Shown piece by piece: positions 26,139 to 35,210 of a stretch of 64,000 nucleotides of DNA. The notes beneath the pieces were generated by a model. That model searched no databases and was not told where the DNA came from. It was given only the letters and a program-made list of their open reading frames with translations. The DNA is from Janthinobacterium sp. UMAB-56 (lineage in GTDB: Bacteria > Pseudomonadota > Gammaproteobacteria > Burkholderiales > Burkholderiaceae_D). The translations under genes were made by a program, and so were the position numbers. Position 1 is the first letter of the stretch. Each line of letters opens with the position of its first letter. The stretch covers positions 123,998-187,997 of the forward strand of contig NZ_LT607662.1 in the NCBI RefSeq assembly GCF_900095265.1, given 5' to 3'.

Positions 26139-26157
26139 GCGAATGATTATCGTTACG
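26139..26157. promoter_or_regulatory. Fur box upstream of siderophore receptor
   Basis: The reverse complement of this 19-mer agrees with the Fur consensus GATAATGATAATCATTATC at 14 of 19 positions, including the whole central GATAATCATT. It lies 65 bases before the receptor ATG, in an AT-rich promoter region. Confidence 0.8.
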
Positions 26158-26221
26158 GATATGATGCCGCGTAACTTGAAGTTTCCTTTCATTACTTTTT
26201 TCTGTTGAAGGTCCTGTCTTT

Positions 26222-28366
26222 ATGCGCGCTGTTTTTCCTTCCTTGCAACTACTTCCAGTGGCCGCCGCCTTGTCGCTGGCCTTCACTTCCCATGCGGCCA
26301 GTGCAGCCGATGGCGCCAGCGGCCAGGACGATTTGACGGCTGGCGATGTGAAAGTCATGCAGGCCGTGCAGGTGACCGGCGCGCGCGCGCAAGGCTTGGT
26401 GCCGCTCACCACGGAGGCGGGCAGTTTTCGTGGCGCCAACATGATGGATGTACCATCGACCGTCAACGTGATCACGCGCGAATTGCTGGAGCAGCAAGCC
26501 GTGTCCGGCCTGTACGATGCCGTGCGCAATACGGCGGGCGTGACGCGCCAGCAAAACGGCGGCGAGACGTGGGATCAGTTGGTGATACGCGGCATTGCCG
26601 TGGAAAACCGCACGAATTACCGCCTCAACGGCTCCTTGCCCATCATGAACTTCTCACAAGTGCCCATGGAAAACAAGGAGAGGGTGGAAGTGCTGAAGGG
26701 CGCGTCGGCCCTCTACTATGGCTTCACGTCGCCGGCCGGCGTGGTCAACTTCGTAAGCAAGCGGGCCGGCAGTCGACCTGTCACCAGCATGGGCTTGAGT
26801 CTCGATGACCGTGGCAGTGCCGTGGCGACTGTGGACGTGGGCCGGCGTTTTGGCGCGCAGCAAGAGTTCGGCGTGCGTCTCAATGCCGCTGGCGGCACCC
26901 TGGGTTCTTACCTCGACAAGGCCGGCAACGGCAAGCGCCGTTTCATTTCCACGGCGCTGGACTGGAGAGTGACGAACAAGCTGCTGCTGAAAGCGGACCT
27001 GGAATACGAGCGCCGCAAAGTGACGGAGCAGGCGGGCGTGGCCTTGCCCACGGCCGTGAAAGGCGTGATCAGTTTGCCGCGCGCCGTCGATCCGCGCCAG
27101 TTGATCGGTCCCGATTGGTCGCATTTCGAGACGCAAACGAAAAACGCGCAGGTGCGCGCCGACTACGCCATCGCGGAGGGCTGGGCACTGACGGTGGAAG
27201 CGGGTCACTCGGAAACAGCGCGCGACCGCCGCCTGGCGATCTTCCGCCTGAACAACGCGGCGGCGCTGGCCACGGGCGCGGGCCGCATCACGGGCAATAT
27301 CCAGCACAGCGTGACGGCGTCCGACTTGCTGCGCGCGGAACTTGCCGGCAGTTTCAAGACTGGTGTCATCGCGCATGAACTGACCCTGGGCGCTACGCGC
27401 ACGGACAAGTCGCAAGACCCTATTTACCAAAGCAATTACACGATTGCTTCGCAAAATCTGTACCAGCCCGTGCCCGTGACGAATGTCGTGTTCGGTCCCA
27501 AGCCCACTGCGCCCACGACGGCCGCGCTCGACACGCGTGATACGGGCGTGTATGCGCTCGACCGCATGGTCTTCGGCCCGCATTGGCAAAGCGTCATTGG
27601 CGTGCGCCGCAGCAGTTACCAGAGCGACCAGGGCGCCAGCCACTACGACGTCAGCAAGACGACGCCGATGGCCTCATTGATTTACAAGGCCACGCCCGAA
27701 CTGTCGATCTACGCGTCCACGGCGCGCGGGCTGGAAGAGGGTGAAACGGGGCCGACGGGCACGGCCAACCAGGGCGTCAAGATGGCGCCTGGCGTGAGCA
27801 AACAGCAAGAATTGGGTGCGCGCTGGCTGACGCCGGGCGGCACCTTGGTCTCCGCCGCATTGTTCGAAATCACGCGCCCTGGCTATTACACCAACAGCAG
27901 CAATGTGTTTACCTCGGATGGCGAACAACGCTACCGTGGCCTGGAACTGTCGACCCAGGGCAAGCTGACGCGCCAGTTGTCGTGGCAGACGTCGGCCCAG
28001 TTTCTCGACCCCAAGTTTGCCCACATCAATGCCGATTACAACGGCAAGGCGCCGGAAAATGCATCGAAACGCACGGCTAGCGCCTTTTTGGTCTATGCGT
28101 TGGACGCCGTGCCGGGCCTGTCCGTCAACGGCGGCGCGTATTACTACAGCGCCCGTCCCGTCAACGACTTGAACCAGGCCTTCCTCGGTGGCGTCAGCCT
28201 GTTCAGTGCGGGCGCCCGCTATGCAAGCCGCGTGCTGGACAAGGCCGTCGTGTGGCAACTGAATGTGGAAAACGCGGCCGACAAGCGCTACTGGGCCGGC
28301 GCCGGCACGCGTTTGGCGTCCGGTGCGCCGCGTGCCATTAAGCTGTCGATGAAGATGGATTTGTAA
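26222..28366 (+). CDS. TonB-dependent siderophore receptor
   Basis: A 714-residue outer-membrane gated channel. A signal peptide (about 1-28, ending SHAASA) is followed by a TonB-box-like start, a plug domain (about 65-175: DVPSTVNVITRELLEQQ, RGIAVENRTNYRLNG, RVEVLKGASALYYG, PAGVVNFVSKR), and a 22-strand barrel ending in the aromatic-type final strand (IKLSMKMDL). The last residue is Leu rather than Phe. The Fur box upstream points to ferric siderophore uptake. The substrate cannot be named. No siderophore biosynthesis genes are nearby. Confidence 0.92.
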   Translation: MRAVFPSLQLLPVAAALSLAFTSHAASAADGASGQDDLTAGDVKVMQAVQVTGARAQGLVPLTTEAGSFRGANMMDVPSTVNVITRELLEQQAVSGLYDAVRNTAGVTRQQNGGETWDQLVIRGIAVENRTNYRLNGSLPIMNFSQVPMENKERVEVLKGASALYYGFTSPAGVVNFVSKRAGSRPVTSMGLSLDDRGSAVATVDVGRRFGAQQEFGVRLNAAGGTLGSYLDKAGNGKRRFISTALDWRVTNKLLLKADLEYERRKVTEQAGVALPTAVKGVISLPRAVDPRQLIGPDWSHFETQTKNAQVRADYAIAEGWALTVEAGHSETARDRRLAIFRLNNAAALATGAGRITGNIQHSVTASDLLRAELAGSFKTGVIAHELTLGATRTDKSQDPIYQSNYTIASQNLYQPVPVTNVVFGPKPTAPTTAALDTRDTGVYALDRMVFGPHWQSVIGVRRSSYQSDQGASHYDVSKTTPMASLIYKATPELSIYASTARGLEEGETGPTGTANQGVKMAPGVSKQQELGARWLTPGGTLVSAALFEITRPGYYTNSSNVFTSDGEQRYRGLELSTQGKLTRQLSWQTSAQFLDPKFAHINADYNGKAPENASKRTASAFLVYALDAVPGLSVNGGAYYYSARPVNDLNQAFLGGVSLFSAGARYASRVLDKAVVWQLNVENAADKRYWAGAGTRLASGAPRAIKLSMKMDL

Positions 28367-28367
28367 G

Positions 28368-28487
28368 AACGCCTATCAAAACCTACTGCGCGTCGGTATA
28401 GGCGGCCTGCGATGCTCACCGTGCTCAAGCACGGTTGCGCTTCTCAGCCACCTCTTCCGTCCGCTCGCTACGGTTTTGTTAGGCGTT
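28368..28487. repeat. 120-bp palindromic intergenic element
   Basis: The element is bounded by 16-bp inverted ends: AACGCCTATCAAAACC (28368-28383) and GGTTTTGTTAGGCGTT (28472-28487), with one mismatch. Inside is a perfect hairpin ACCGTGC-TCAA-GCACGGT (28418-28435). It starts one base after the receptor stop codon and has no coding frame of interest. It looks like a short non-autonomous or REP/MITE-like element; the copy number elsewhere is unknown. Confidence 0.7.
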
Positions 28488-28502
28488 GTCAGTCAGGTTT
28501 GA

Positions 28503-28521
28503 CCTGCGCCCTGTGCGCAGG
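28503..28521. promoter_or_regulatory. GC-rich dyad upstream of the copper genes
   Basis: CCTGCGC-CCTGT-GCGCAGG is a perfect 7-bp dyad with a 5-base centre, 25 bases before the DUF2946 ATG. A TACAAT -10-like hexamer follows at 28535-28540. The placement suits a regulator site over the -35 region, possibly metal-responsive; the regulator is unknown. Confidence 0.4.
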
Positions 28522-28546
28522 GGGCTTGCTCTGATACAATGTTGCC

Positions 28547-28945
28547 ATGTTTATCAGCAAAGGCAAGGCCAGCATCGTCCTGTGGATCGCGTGTATCGCC
28601 ATCTTCCTGGCCACGCTCGCCCCTACGCTGTCGCGCGCGCTGACGGTCGCCAGCGGCATGGCCGTGCCCAGTCTGGAAATCTGTTCGGTGGCCGGGGGCA
28701 TGCAAGCCATGCGCGCCCGCGACGACGCGCAAGAACCTTCCGCGCCTGAAAAATCGGGCATGCGCATGGGAGATTGCCCTTGCTGCAGCATGCATGCCGA
28801 CACTTTATCGATTCCGCCCACCTCCCTCGTGCTCGCTTCCGGCGAACTGATCACGGGCTTGTTGCCCGAACTGTTCTACCAGTCCGCCACGCCGCTGTTC
28901 GCCTGGACGCCCGTCCAGCCCCGTGGGCCACCCGCCGCTTTCTGA
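28547..28945 (+). CDS. DUF2946 family protein (copper-associated)
   Basis: A 132-residue protein with one N-terminal hydrophobic helix or signal (about 10-30) and a CxxC-type site, GDCPCCSMH, about residues 75-83. DUF2946 proteins commonly lie beside TonB copper receptors, as here: the next gene is the receptor. Export and copper binding are inferred. There is no ribosome site before the ATG, and the -10-like TACAAT ends only 6 bases upstream, so translation may be leaderless or the true start may be different. Confidence 0.8.
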   Translation: MFISKGKASIVLWIACIAIFLATLAPTLSRALTVASGMAVPSLEICSVAGGMQAMRARDDAQEPSAPEKSGMRMGDCPCCSMHADTLSIPPTSLVLASGELITGLLPELFYQSATPLFAWTPVQPRGPPAAF

Positions 28946-29034
28946 TCTGTCCCTTTCCCTGAACTGCCTTGCGCCGAGCGTATCGTGCGCTTGCGCCTGT
29001 TCGTCTTACCTCTACAGAATCTGAAAGCAGCACC

Positions 29035-31128
29035 ATGAAACATGTACCGTTATTGATTTCCCTTGCCATCGCCATGCCCGCCGTGGCGCAATCCCGCAGT
29101 GAAGCGGACACCACCGTACTGCCCGAGATGAAAGTCATCGTCATGGGCGTCAAGGACGGCTACCGGCCTGCCGCCGACACGGCGTTGATGCTCAGCAGCA
29201 CGCCCGGCTACAGCGTGGCGACAGGCGGCGGCGTGTCCGGCTTGCCGGTGGTCAATGGCTTTGCCGATGACCGCATCAAGATTCGCATCGATGGCATGGA
29301 ACTGACGTCGGCCTGTGCCAATCACATGAATGCGCCGCTGTCCTATATCGATCCGCAACAAGTGCAGCGCATCGGCCTGATCGCGGGCGTGACGCCCGTC
29401 AGCGCGGGCGGCGACAGCATAGCCGGCAGCATCGAGGTGGAATCGAACGCGCCCGTGTTCGCCCAAGCCGGCACACCGCTGCTGACGCAAGGCAGCTTTG
29501 CCGTGTCGGGCCGCAGCGTCAACAATAGCGTGGCGACCAGCGTGCATGCCTCGGCCGCCAGCGACAGCTTGAGCATCGGCTACAGCGGCGCCTATACGCG
29601 CGGCCACAGCTATGACGATGGTCACGGCAGCAAGGTGCTGGGCAGCCTGTTTGAAAGCATCAACCAGGCCATCGTGCTGGCGGCCAGGCGCGATGGTCAG
29701 CAACTGACCCTGCGCGCCGGCGTGCAGCACATCCCGTACCAGGGTTTTCCCAACCAGTACATGGACATGACGGATAACCATGGCCAGTTTGCCAACCTGG
29801 CCTACCAGGGCACATTTGCCTGGGGCGTGCTTGACGCGCGTGCCTACTGGCAGCAGACGGACCATGAAATGGGCTTTTTCTCGCCCGAGCGCACGGGTAC
29901 GATGCCGATGCTTACGCATGGACGCAATACGGGCTACGCGCTGATGGCCAGTCTGCCGACAGGGGCGGGCGAGTTGCGCCTGGGCCAGGAGTGGCACGGT
30001 TTCCGCCTCGACGATTACTGGCCGGCCGTGCCCGGTTCCATGATGATGGGGCCGCGCAGCTATCTGAACATCAACGATGGCAAGCGCGAGCGCACCGTGC
30101 TGTTTGGCGAACTCGAAACGCGCCATGGCCAGGATGCGCGCTGGACGAGCGTGCTGGGCCTGCGCGGCGAATCCGTGCGCATGGAGACGGGCGCCGTGCA
30201 ATCGTATGGCAGCAACATGATGAACATGCCTGACCTGATGGCTGCCAGGGCCTTCAATGCGCGCAGCCGCAGCCAGCGCGACACGAATATCGATGCCACA
30301 GCGCAAGCCACTTTCACGCCGGACGCTGCCAGCAGCTATGCATATGCGCTGGCGCGCAAGGTGCGCTCGCCGAATCTTTACGAGCGTTACTCCTGGGGCC
30401 GCGGCTCGATGGCCATGACCATGACCAACTGGTTTGGCGATGGCAACGGCTATGTGGGCGATATCGACCTCAAGCCCGAGACGGCTTACACGGCGGCGTT
30501 GACGGCCGACTGGCATGGCGGCGGCGAAGAAGGCTGGTTCCTGCGCGTCAATCCCTATTACAGCAAGGTCGACAATTACATCGATGTCGATGTGCTGGCG
30601 TCTTTCCACCCGTACATGAAAATGGGCGCGAATGGCAACTTGCTGCGTTTCGCCAACCACGACGCCAGGCTGTACGGCGCCAATCTGGCGTGGCAGTTGC
30701 CTTTGGTGCGCAGCGCGCGCTGGGGCCGCTTCATGGCGATGGGCAATGCCGCTTATACGCGGGGCAAACGCAGCGATGGCGGCGACCTGTACCGCATGAT
30801 GCCGTTCAACGCCTTGCTGGCCGTCGAGCACAAGCTGGGCGCCTGGAGCAGCCGCATCGAAACGAAGATCGTGACCCGCAAGGACAAGGTCGACGCCCGC
30901 CGCTTCGAACCCGAGACGGCAGGCTATGCCCTCGTCAACCTGCGCAGCAGCGTGGCCCTGAGCAAGATGGCCAGCCTGCATGCGGGCGTGAGCAACCTGT
31001 TCAACCGCGCCTATGCGGACCCGCTCGGTGGCGTGTATTTGTCTGGCTTGAAGGCCAATGGCGGCGCGCTGCAAGCCTTGCCGGCCGAGGGCCGGTCGAT
31101 CGATGTGGGCTTGCAGCTGACATTCTAA
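29035..31128 (+). CDS. TonB-dependent copper receptor (OprC/NosA type)
   Basis: A 697-residue outer-membrane receptor. Signal peptide about 1-19 (MKHVPLLISLAIAMPAVAQS), then the plug with GLPVVNGFADDRIKIRIDGM, SYIDPQQVQRIGLIAG and GGDSIAGSIEVES, and the barrel ending QLTF. C94-A-N-H-M98 is the CxxxM copper motif reported for OprC. The barrel is rich in Met and His (for example MTMTNWFGDG). The start at 29035 has GAAAG upstream and gives a proper signal peptide; the frame is open further upstream, but from a TTG. It follows the DUF2946 gene and probably shares its transcript. Confidence 0.93.
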   Translation: MKHVPLLISLAIAMPAVAQSRSEADTTVLPEMKVIVMGVKDGYRPAADTALMLSSTPGYSVATGGGVSGLPVVNGFADDRIKIRIDGMELTSACANHMNAPLSYIDPQQVQRIGLIAGVTPVSAGGDSIAGSIEVESNAPVFAQAGTPLLTQGSFAVSGRSVNNSVATSVHASAASDSLSIGYSGAYTRGHSYDDGHGSKVLGSLFESINQAIVLAARRDGQQLTLRAGVQHIPYQGFPNQYMDMTDNHGQFANLAYQGTFAWGVLDARAYWQQTDHEMGFFSPERTGTMPMLTHGRNTGYALMASLPTGAGELRLGQEWHGFRLDDYWPAVPGSMMMGPRSYLNINDGKRERTVLFGELETRHGQDARWTSVLGLRGESVRMETGAVQSYGSNMMNMPDLMAARAFNARSRSQRDTNIDATAQATFTPDAASSYAYALARKVRSPNLYERYSWGRGSMAMTMTNWFGDGNGYVGDIDLKPETAYTAALTADWHGGGEEGWFLRVNPYYSKVDNYIDVDVLASFHPYMKMGANGNLLRFANHDARLYGANLAWQLPLVRSARWGRFMAMGNAAYTRGKRSDGGDLYRMMPFNALLAVEHKLGAWSSRIETKIVTRKDKVDARRFEPETAGYALVNLRSSVALSKMASLHAGVSNLFNRAYADPLGGVYLSGLKANGGALQALPAEGRSIDVGLQLTF

Positions 31129-31361
31129 GGCAGGCCATCAGCAAGGGCGCTTTCCTGCTACCGACAGGGGAAGCGGAAGGCGCCCGCTGAAATCGCCGCA
31201 TCGCGAACGCGAGGTATGCGTGATTATGTGTGCATGTTTCTTTTAGGTAATCTGCTATTCTCTCTTGCGCCTGCTTCAGGCCTTTGGCGCACGTGCGTGC
31301 GACAGCGCAGGCTGAAGGGCCTTATCTGCTGAAATGATGCTGACTGAATAATAAGGTGTAC
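31129..31361. other. Intergenic region after copper receptor
   Basis: About 230 bases without a supported gene. It contains an imperfect GC-rich inverted pair, GGGCGC (near 31145) with GCGCCC (near 31180), which may end the receptor transcript, and a partly self-complementary stretch around GCCTGCTTCAGGC (about 31267). Nothing else is recognised. Confidence 0.5.
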
Positions 31362-31583
31362 ATGATCGCGTTCAGAGATTTTCGTTCGACTACCCGGGGC
31401 AGTCCTTCTTCCGATGGCATGGACAGATCGCTGGTGTTGGCAAATGAATGGCTGCTACAAACGGGCATTCGTCCTGTCTGCATCGAAACCATCACGGAAA
31501 CCGGGGGCTGGATGAAGTTCCTGCAGGTTGAACGAGGCTTGCGGGTGTGGTATGAAGTGGCTACTCTTCCTTTGCAACCCTGA
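31362..31583 (+). CDS. Hypothetical protein, 73 residues
   Basis: An ATG at 31362 preceded by AAGG (5-6 bases away) opens a 73-residue frame, MIAFRDFRSTT to LPLQP. It has no signal peptide or membrane helix. The compact middle (ANEWLLQTGIRPVCIETIT, then WMKFLQVERGLRVWYEV) could be a small alpha/beta fold. No family is recognised. Base composition is less GC-rich than the neighbours. Support is the ribosome site and the protein-like composition only. Confidence 0.45.
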   Translation: MIAFRDFRSTTRGSPSSDGMDRSLVLANEWLLQTGIRPVCIETITETGGWMKFLQVERGLRVWYEVATLPLQP

Positions 31584-31625
31584 GCTGTTCAAGCAGGCTG
31601 CCCCAGCTAATCCGGCACAGAGCCA

Positions 31626-31850
31626 TCAATTGCCGTCTCCGCTCTTTTTTCGCCGTGACCCCGTCAGGACGCGCAGCGCGGTGGCGATCGGTACCCTGTT
31701 CTTGGCAAGGTAGGCGGCGGCCGTGGCAGTATCGAGCATTTCCTGGAAAATAATGCCGACCTCGACCTTTTGAGCCGTCAAGTCATCCTGCCTTGCACAG
31801 TCAAGCATATCGATATTAGTATCTGCGGCCTTGTTGTTCCTGGAGTGCAT
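31626..31850 (-). CDS. Hypothetical protein, 74 residues
   Basis: A 74-residue minus-strand frame with a clear GAGG site 5 bases before the ATG. The middle, EMLDTATAAAYLAKNRVPIATALRVL, is a convincing amphipathic helix pair, and the tail is basic (SRRKK). No signal peptide or TM helix. It is flanked by AT-rich DNA. Function unknown; a small regulatory or adaptor protein would fit, but nothing in the sequence decides this. Confidence 0.6.
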   Translation of the reverse strand: MHSRNNKAADTNIDMLDCARQDDLTAQKVEVGIIFQEMLDTATAAAYLAKNRVPIATALRVLTGSRRKKSGDGN

Positions 31851-31961
31851 TTTTGCCTCGGTAGTAAAGAGAAAAAATGTCTCCTTTTATTTGCCTTAAA
31901 GATAACTTATTTTTATGCCTTTGTGGAAATTTTTCTTTAATCGATAGTGCACTCAGGAATT

Positions 31962-31984
31962 AAATTTAGCTATGGGCTAAGTTT
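31962..31984. promoter_or_regulatory. Inverted repeat upstream of dsdA, candidate LysR site
   Basis: AAATTTAGC (31962-31970) and GCTAAGTTT (31976-31984) are inverted with one mismatch around TATGG. It lies about 120 bases before the preferred dsdA start, where a LysR-type activator site is expected. The DsdC-like gene follows dsdA. Confidence 0.4.
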
Positions 31985-32103
31985 AGCGCCTGGCGATGAC
32001 TGCGCGATACATGACCTTCCGTCACCCATAGCCTGATCAACCATCCTTTGCCAGGCGCGCCCGGATGCGGTCTAATCATGGCTTGTTCCTTGACGAGCTT
32101 GCC

Positions 32104-33423
32104 ATGCTGCCCACTCCCGCCATCGCCGCGCTGTGCGAAAAATTTCCCCTGATGACAGAACTGATGGCCTTGCAGCCCTTGAGCTGGTTCAATCCCGCCA
32201 TCGCGCCGGCGGCCGTCGCCTTGCGCGACGTGGGCTTGACGGCGGACGACGTGGCAGACGCCAGCGCCCGCCTGGCGCGCTTTGCGCCCTACCTGGCCAA
32301 GGCCTTCCCGGAAACCGGCGCCAGCGGCGGCATCATCGAGTCGCCCGTCGTGCCGCTGCCGGGCATGCAGGCGGCCCTGGGCATCGCGCCTGGCAAGTTG
32401 TGGCTCAAGCTCGATAGCCATTTGCCCATTTCCGGCTCGATCAAGGCGCGCGGCGGCATCTATGAAGTGCTGAAACATGCGGAAATGCTGGCGCTGGACG
32501 CCGGCTTGCTTCAGCCGGGCGCTGACTGCAGCCTGCTGGCCAGCGACGCCGTGCGGGCCTTCTTTGGCCAGTACGCGATCGCCGTCGGTTCCACGGGCAA
32601 TTTGGGCTTGTCGATCGGCATCATGAGCGCGCGCCTGGGCTTTCGCGCCACTGTCCACATGTCGGCTGATGCGCGCCAGTGGAAGAAGGATAAATTGCGC
32701 AGCCATGGCGTCACGGTCGTCGAATACGCGACCGACTACAGCGTGGCCGTGGAAGCGGGGCGCGAACAGGCGCAGAATGATCCGACGTGCCATTTCGTCG
32801 ACGATGAAAACTCGCACGATCTGTTTCTCGGCTACGCGGTGGCGGGCGAACGCTTAAAAAGACAGTTTGCAGCGGCCGGCGTCACGGTCGATGCCGGGCA
32901 CCCCCTGTTCGTGTACTTGCCGTGTGGCGTGGGCGGCGGCCCCGGCGGCGTGGCTTTTGGCTTGAAGCTGGCCTTTGGCGATGCTGTGCATTGCGTGTTC
33001 GTCGAGCCGACCCACTCGCCATGCATGTTGCTGGGCGTGTACACGGGCTTGCACGAGCGCATCAGTGTGCAGGAGATCGGCATCGACAACCTCACTGCCG
33101 CCGATGGTCTGGCCGTGGGACGCCCGTCCGGCTTCGTCGGGCGCGCCATGCAGCGCTTGATCGACGGCTACGCCACCGTCAGCGATGAAGAACTGTACCG
33201 CTTGCTGGCGACGCTTGAGCAAACGCAAGGTTTTCGCCTGGAGCCGTCCGCCGTGGCCGGTTTCGCTGGCATAGCACCCGTGCTGGCGGCGCCGCAATAC
33301 CAGGCGCAACTGGAAATGGCCACGCACCTGGTGTGGGGCACGGGCGGCAGCATGGTGCCGGAGCAAGAGATGGCGGCTTACGTCGCGCGCGGTCGCACGC
33401 TGCTGGCGGCAGGAGACGTTTGA
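32104..33423 (+). CDS. dsdA: D-serine ammonia-lyase
   Basis: About 439 residues. A PLP enzyme that converts D-serine to pyruvate and ammonia, detoxifying D-serine or using it as food. The PLP lysine is in [13 protein letters not shown], preceded by [28 protein letters not shown] and the phosphate-binding glycines of [16 protein letters not shown] follow. The chain aligns closely with E. coli DsdA along its length ([28 protein letters not shown]). ATG 32104 is preferred because it gives the usual N-terminal length; an ATG 13 codons earlier (32065) is also in frame and neither has a strong ribosome site. The stop overlaps the start of the LysR gene by one base. Confidence 0.95.
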   Translation: MLPTPAIAALCEKFPLMTELMALQPLSWFNPAIAPAAVALRDVGLTADDVADASARLARFAPYLAKAFPETGASGGIIESPVVPLPGMQAALGIAPGKLWLKLDSHLPISGSIKARGGIYEVLKHAEMLALDAGLLQPGADCSLLASDAVRAFFGQYAIAVGSTGNLGLSIGIMSARLGFRATVHMSADARQWKKDKLRSHGVTVVEYATDYSVAVEAGREQAQNDPTCHFVDDENSHDLFLGYAVAGERLKRQFAAAGVTVDAGHPLFVYLPCGVGGGPGGVAFGLKLAFGDAVHCVFVEPTHSPCMLLGVYTGLHERISVQEIGIDNLTAADGLAVGRPSGFVGRAMQRLIDGYATVSDEELYRLLATLEQTQGFRLEPSAVAGFAGIAPVLAAPQYQAQLEMATHLVWGTGGSMVPEQEMAAYVARGRTLLAAGDV

Positions 33424-34355
33424 TGCCAGCCGGTGCGCCGCTCACGGCCAGCCAGTTCGCCAATCTGCACACCTTCCTGGTGGCGGCGCGCCATGGCAGC
33501 TTTGCGCGGGCAGCGCAGGAACTGGCGCTCACGCCCAGCGCCGTCAGCCACCGCATCGCCCGCCTGGAGGCGAGCCTGGGCCTGCTGCTGTTCCAGCGCC
33601 TGACGCGGCAGGTAAAACTGACGCAGCATGGTGAGCGCATCTTTGTCGCCCTGCAGACAGGCTGGGATGACTTGCATGCGGCGCTGGCTGGTGGCGATGC
33701 GCTGGCGGGCAGCATCACCGTGCATGCGCGTCCCTCCATCGCTCAGTGTTGGCTGGTGCCGCGCCTGGCCGGTTTTACGGCCCAGTACCCGGAGTTGAGC
33801 ATCGATTTGCGCGTGGGCAATGATAGCGTGGACTTCCGTGCCGGGCAGGTCGACCTTGCCTTGCATTATGGCGACGCCAGCTTCCCCGGCCTGGCCTCGC
33901 GCAAGCTGATGGACGAATGGCTGGCGCCCGTGTGCAGCCCGGAATATGCGCGCGAACATGCCCTGTTTGCTGCGCCACAAAACTTGGCGGGCGCGACGGT
34001 GCTGCACGACACCCTGGCCTGGCCCGCCTGCGCGCCCGATGCCGAGTGGCGGCTGTGGCTGGACGCGCAAGCGCCAGACGTGAGCTTGCCCGCGCGCAGC
34101 CTGCGTTTCGACCGCGCCGACCTGTGCGCGCAGGCGGCCATCCACCACGCGGGCGTGGCCATGGGCCGACGCCAGCTGGTGCAGCCGTGGCTGGCCACCG
34201 GCCAGTTGGTCTTGCCATTCGGCGGTTTTACGCTGGCCAGCCCGCAAGCGTATTATCTCGTGCACGGTGTCCGTGCCGCGCTGCCGGCGAGAGTACAGGC
34301 GCTGCTGGACTGGCTGGCGGGGCAGGCACTTGATACACTGCGTCCCTCATTGTAA
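33423..34355 (+). CDS. dsdC: LysR-type regulator, probably of D-serine use (DsdC-like)
   Basis: A 310-residue LysR protein: winged HTH at about 10-68 (FLVAARHGSFARAAQELALTPSAVSHRIARLEASLG), then an effector-binding domain of the GcvA/DsdC subgroup (VHARPSIAQCWLVPRLAGF, YPELSIDLRVGN). Its ATG overlaps the dsdA stop by one base, so it is co-expressed with dsdA; in E. coli dsdC is divergent instead. The link to D-serine is from this coupling. The gene name is therefore an inference. Confidence 0.85.
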   Translation: MPAGAPLTASQFANLHTFLVAARHGSFARAAQELALTPSAVSHRIARLEASLGLLLFQRLTRQVKLTQHGERIFVALQTGWDDLHAALAGGDALAGSITVHARPSIAQCWLVPRLAGFTAQYPELSIDLRVGNDSVDFRAGQVDLALHYGDASFPGLASRKLMDEWLAPVCSPEYAREHALFAAPQNLAGATVLHDTLAWPACAPDAEWRLWLDAQAPDVSLPARSLRFDRADLCAQAAIHHAGVAMGRRQLVQPWLATGQLVLPFGGFTLASPQAYYLVHGVRAALPARVQALLDWLAGQALDTLRPSL

Positions 34356-34375
34356 ACGCGCACGAAAGAATTCCC

Positions 34376-35197
34376 ATGCAGTCATCCCCGTCGACCACCA
34401 CCGCGCCAGCGGAATTGCGCGAGTTACGTACAACAGCGCTCGCCTGCCTGCTCGAACCGGACCCGGCCACCAAGGTGGCGATGGTGGCGGCCATGGCCGG
34501 GGCGCAACTTTCGCTCGATGCGCAGGCGGCGTTGGCGCCAAGCGGCGCCGTACCGGGCCGTCCCGAGCGCCCGGAACTGGTGCCGCCGCGCCTGGTGGGG
34601 CGGCGCTCGATGATCACGCCGGAAGGGCGCGCCATGCTGGTCCACGCGCTCGCGCATATCGAATTCAACGCCATGAATCTGGCGCTGGACGCCCTGTGGC
34701 GCTTCCCGGACTTGCCCTTTGACTACTACACGGACTGGCTGCGCGTGGCGCAAGAGGAAGCGACGCACTTCGCCATGCTGCAGGCGCACCTGCAAGTGCT
34801 GGGCTACACGTATGGCGACTTTCCTGGCCACGACAGCCTGTGGGAAATGGTCGACAAGACGCGCGGCGACGTGCTGGCGCGCATGGCGCTGGTGCCGCGC
34901 ACCCTGGAAGCGCGGGGTCTCGATGCGATTCCGCCGCTGCGCGCCAAGCTGGCGCAGGCGGGCGACATGGCCGCCGCCGCCATCCTCGACATCATCTTGC
35001 GCGATGAAGTGGGGCATGTGGAAATCGGCAACCGCTGGTACGGCTACCTGTGCGATCAAAGGGGCCTGGAATTGCGCGCCACGTATGCCGAGCTGGCGCT
35101 GCGCTACGAGGCGCCCACCCTGCGCGGCCCGTTCAACCTGGAAGCGCGGCGCCGGGCCGGGTTTTCGGAACTGGAATTGTCCGACTTACCCGCCTGA
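34376..35197 (+). CDS. DUF455 ferritin-like domain protein
   Basis: A 273-residue protein of the DUF455 family (PF04305), distantly like MiaE and ferritin-type diiron enzymes. Candidate metal ligands are in HALAHIEFNAMNLALD, RVAQEEATHFAML and ILRDEVGHVEIGNRW, the typical E...ExxH pattern on helices. Cytoplasmic by its lack of signal or TM. It starts 20 bases after the LysR gene. Substrate unknown. Confidence 0.88.
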   Translation: MQSSPSTTTAPAELRELRTTALACLLEPDPATKVAMVAAMAGAQLSLDAQAALAPSGAVPGRPERPELVPPRLVGRRSMITPEGRAMLVHALAHIEFNAMNLALDALWRFPDLPFDYYTDWLRVAQEEATHFAMLQAHLQVLGYTYGDFPGHDSLWEMVDKTRGDVLARMALVPRTLEARGLDAIPPLRAKLAQAGDMAAAAILDIILRDEVGHVEIGNRWYGYLCDQRGLELRATYAELALRYEAPTLRGPFNLEARRRAGFSELELSDLPA

Positions 35198-35210
35198 ATC
35201 TGTCGCGGCG

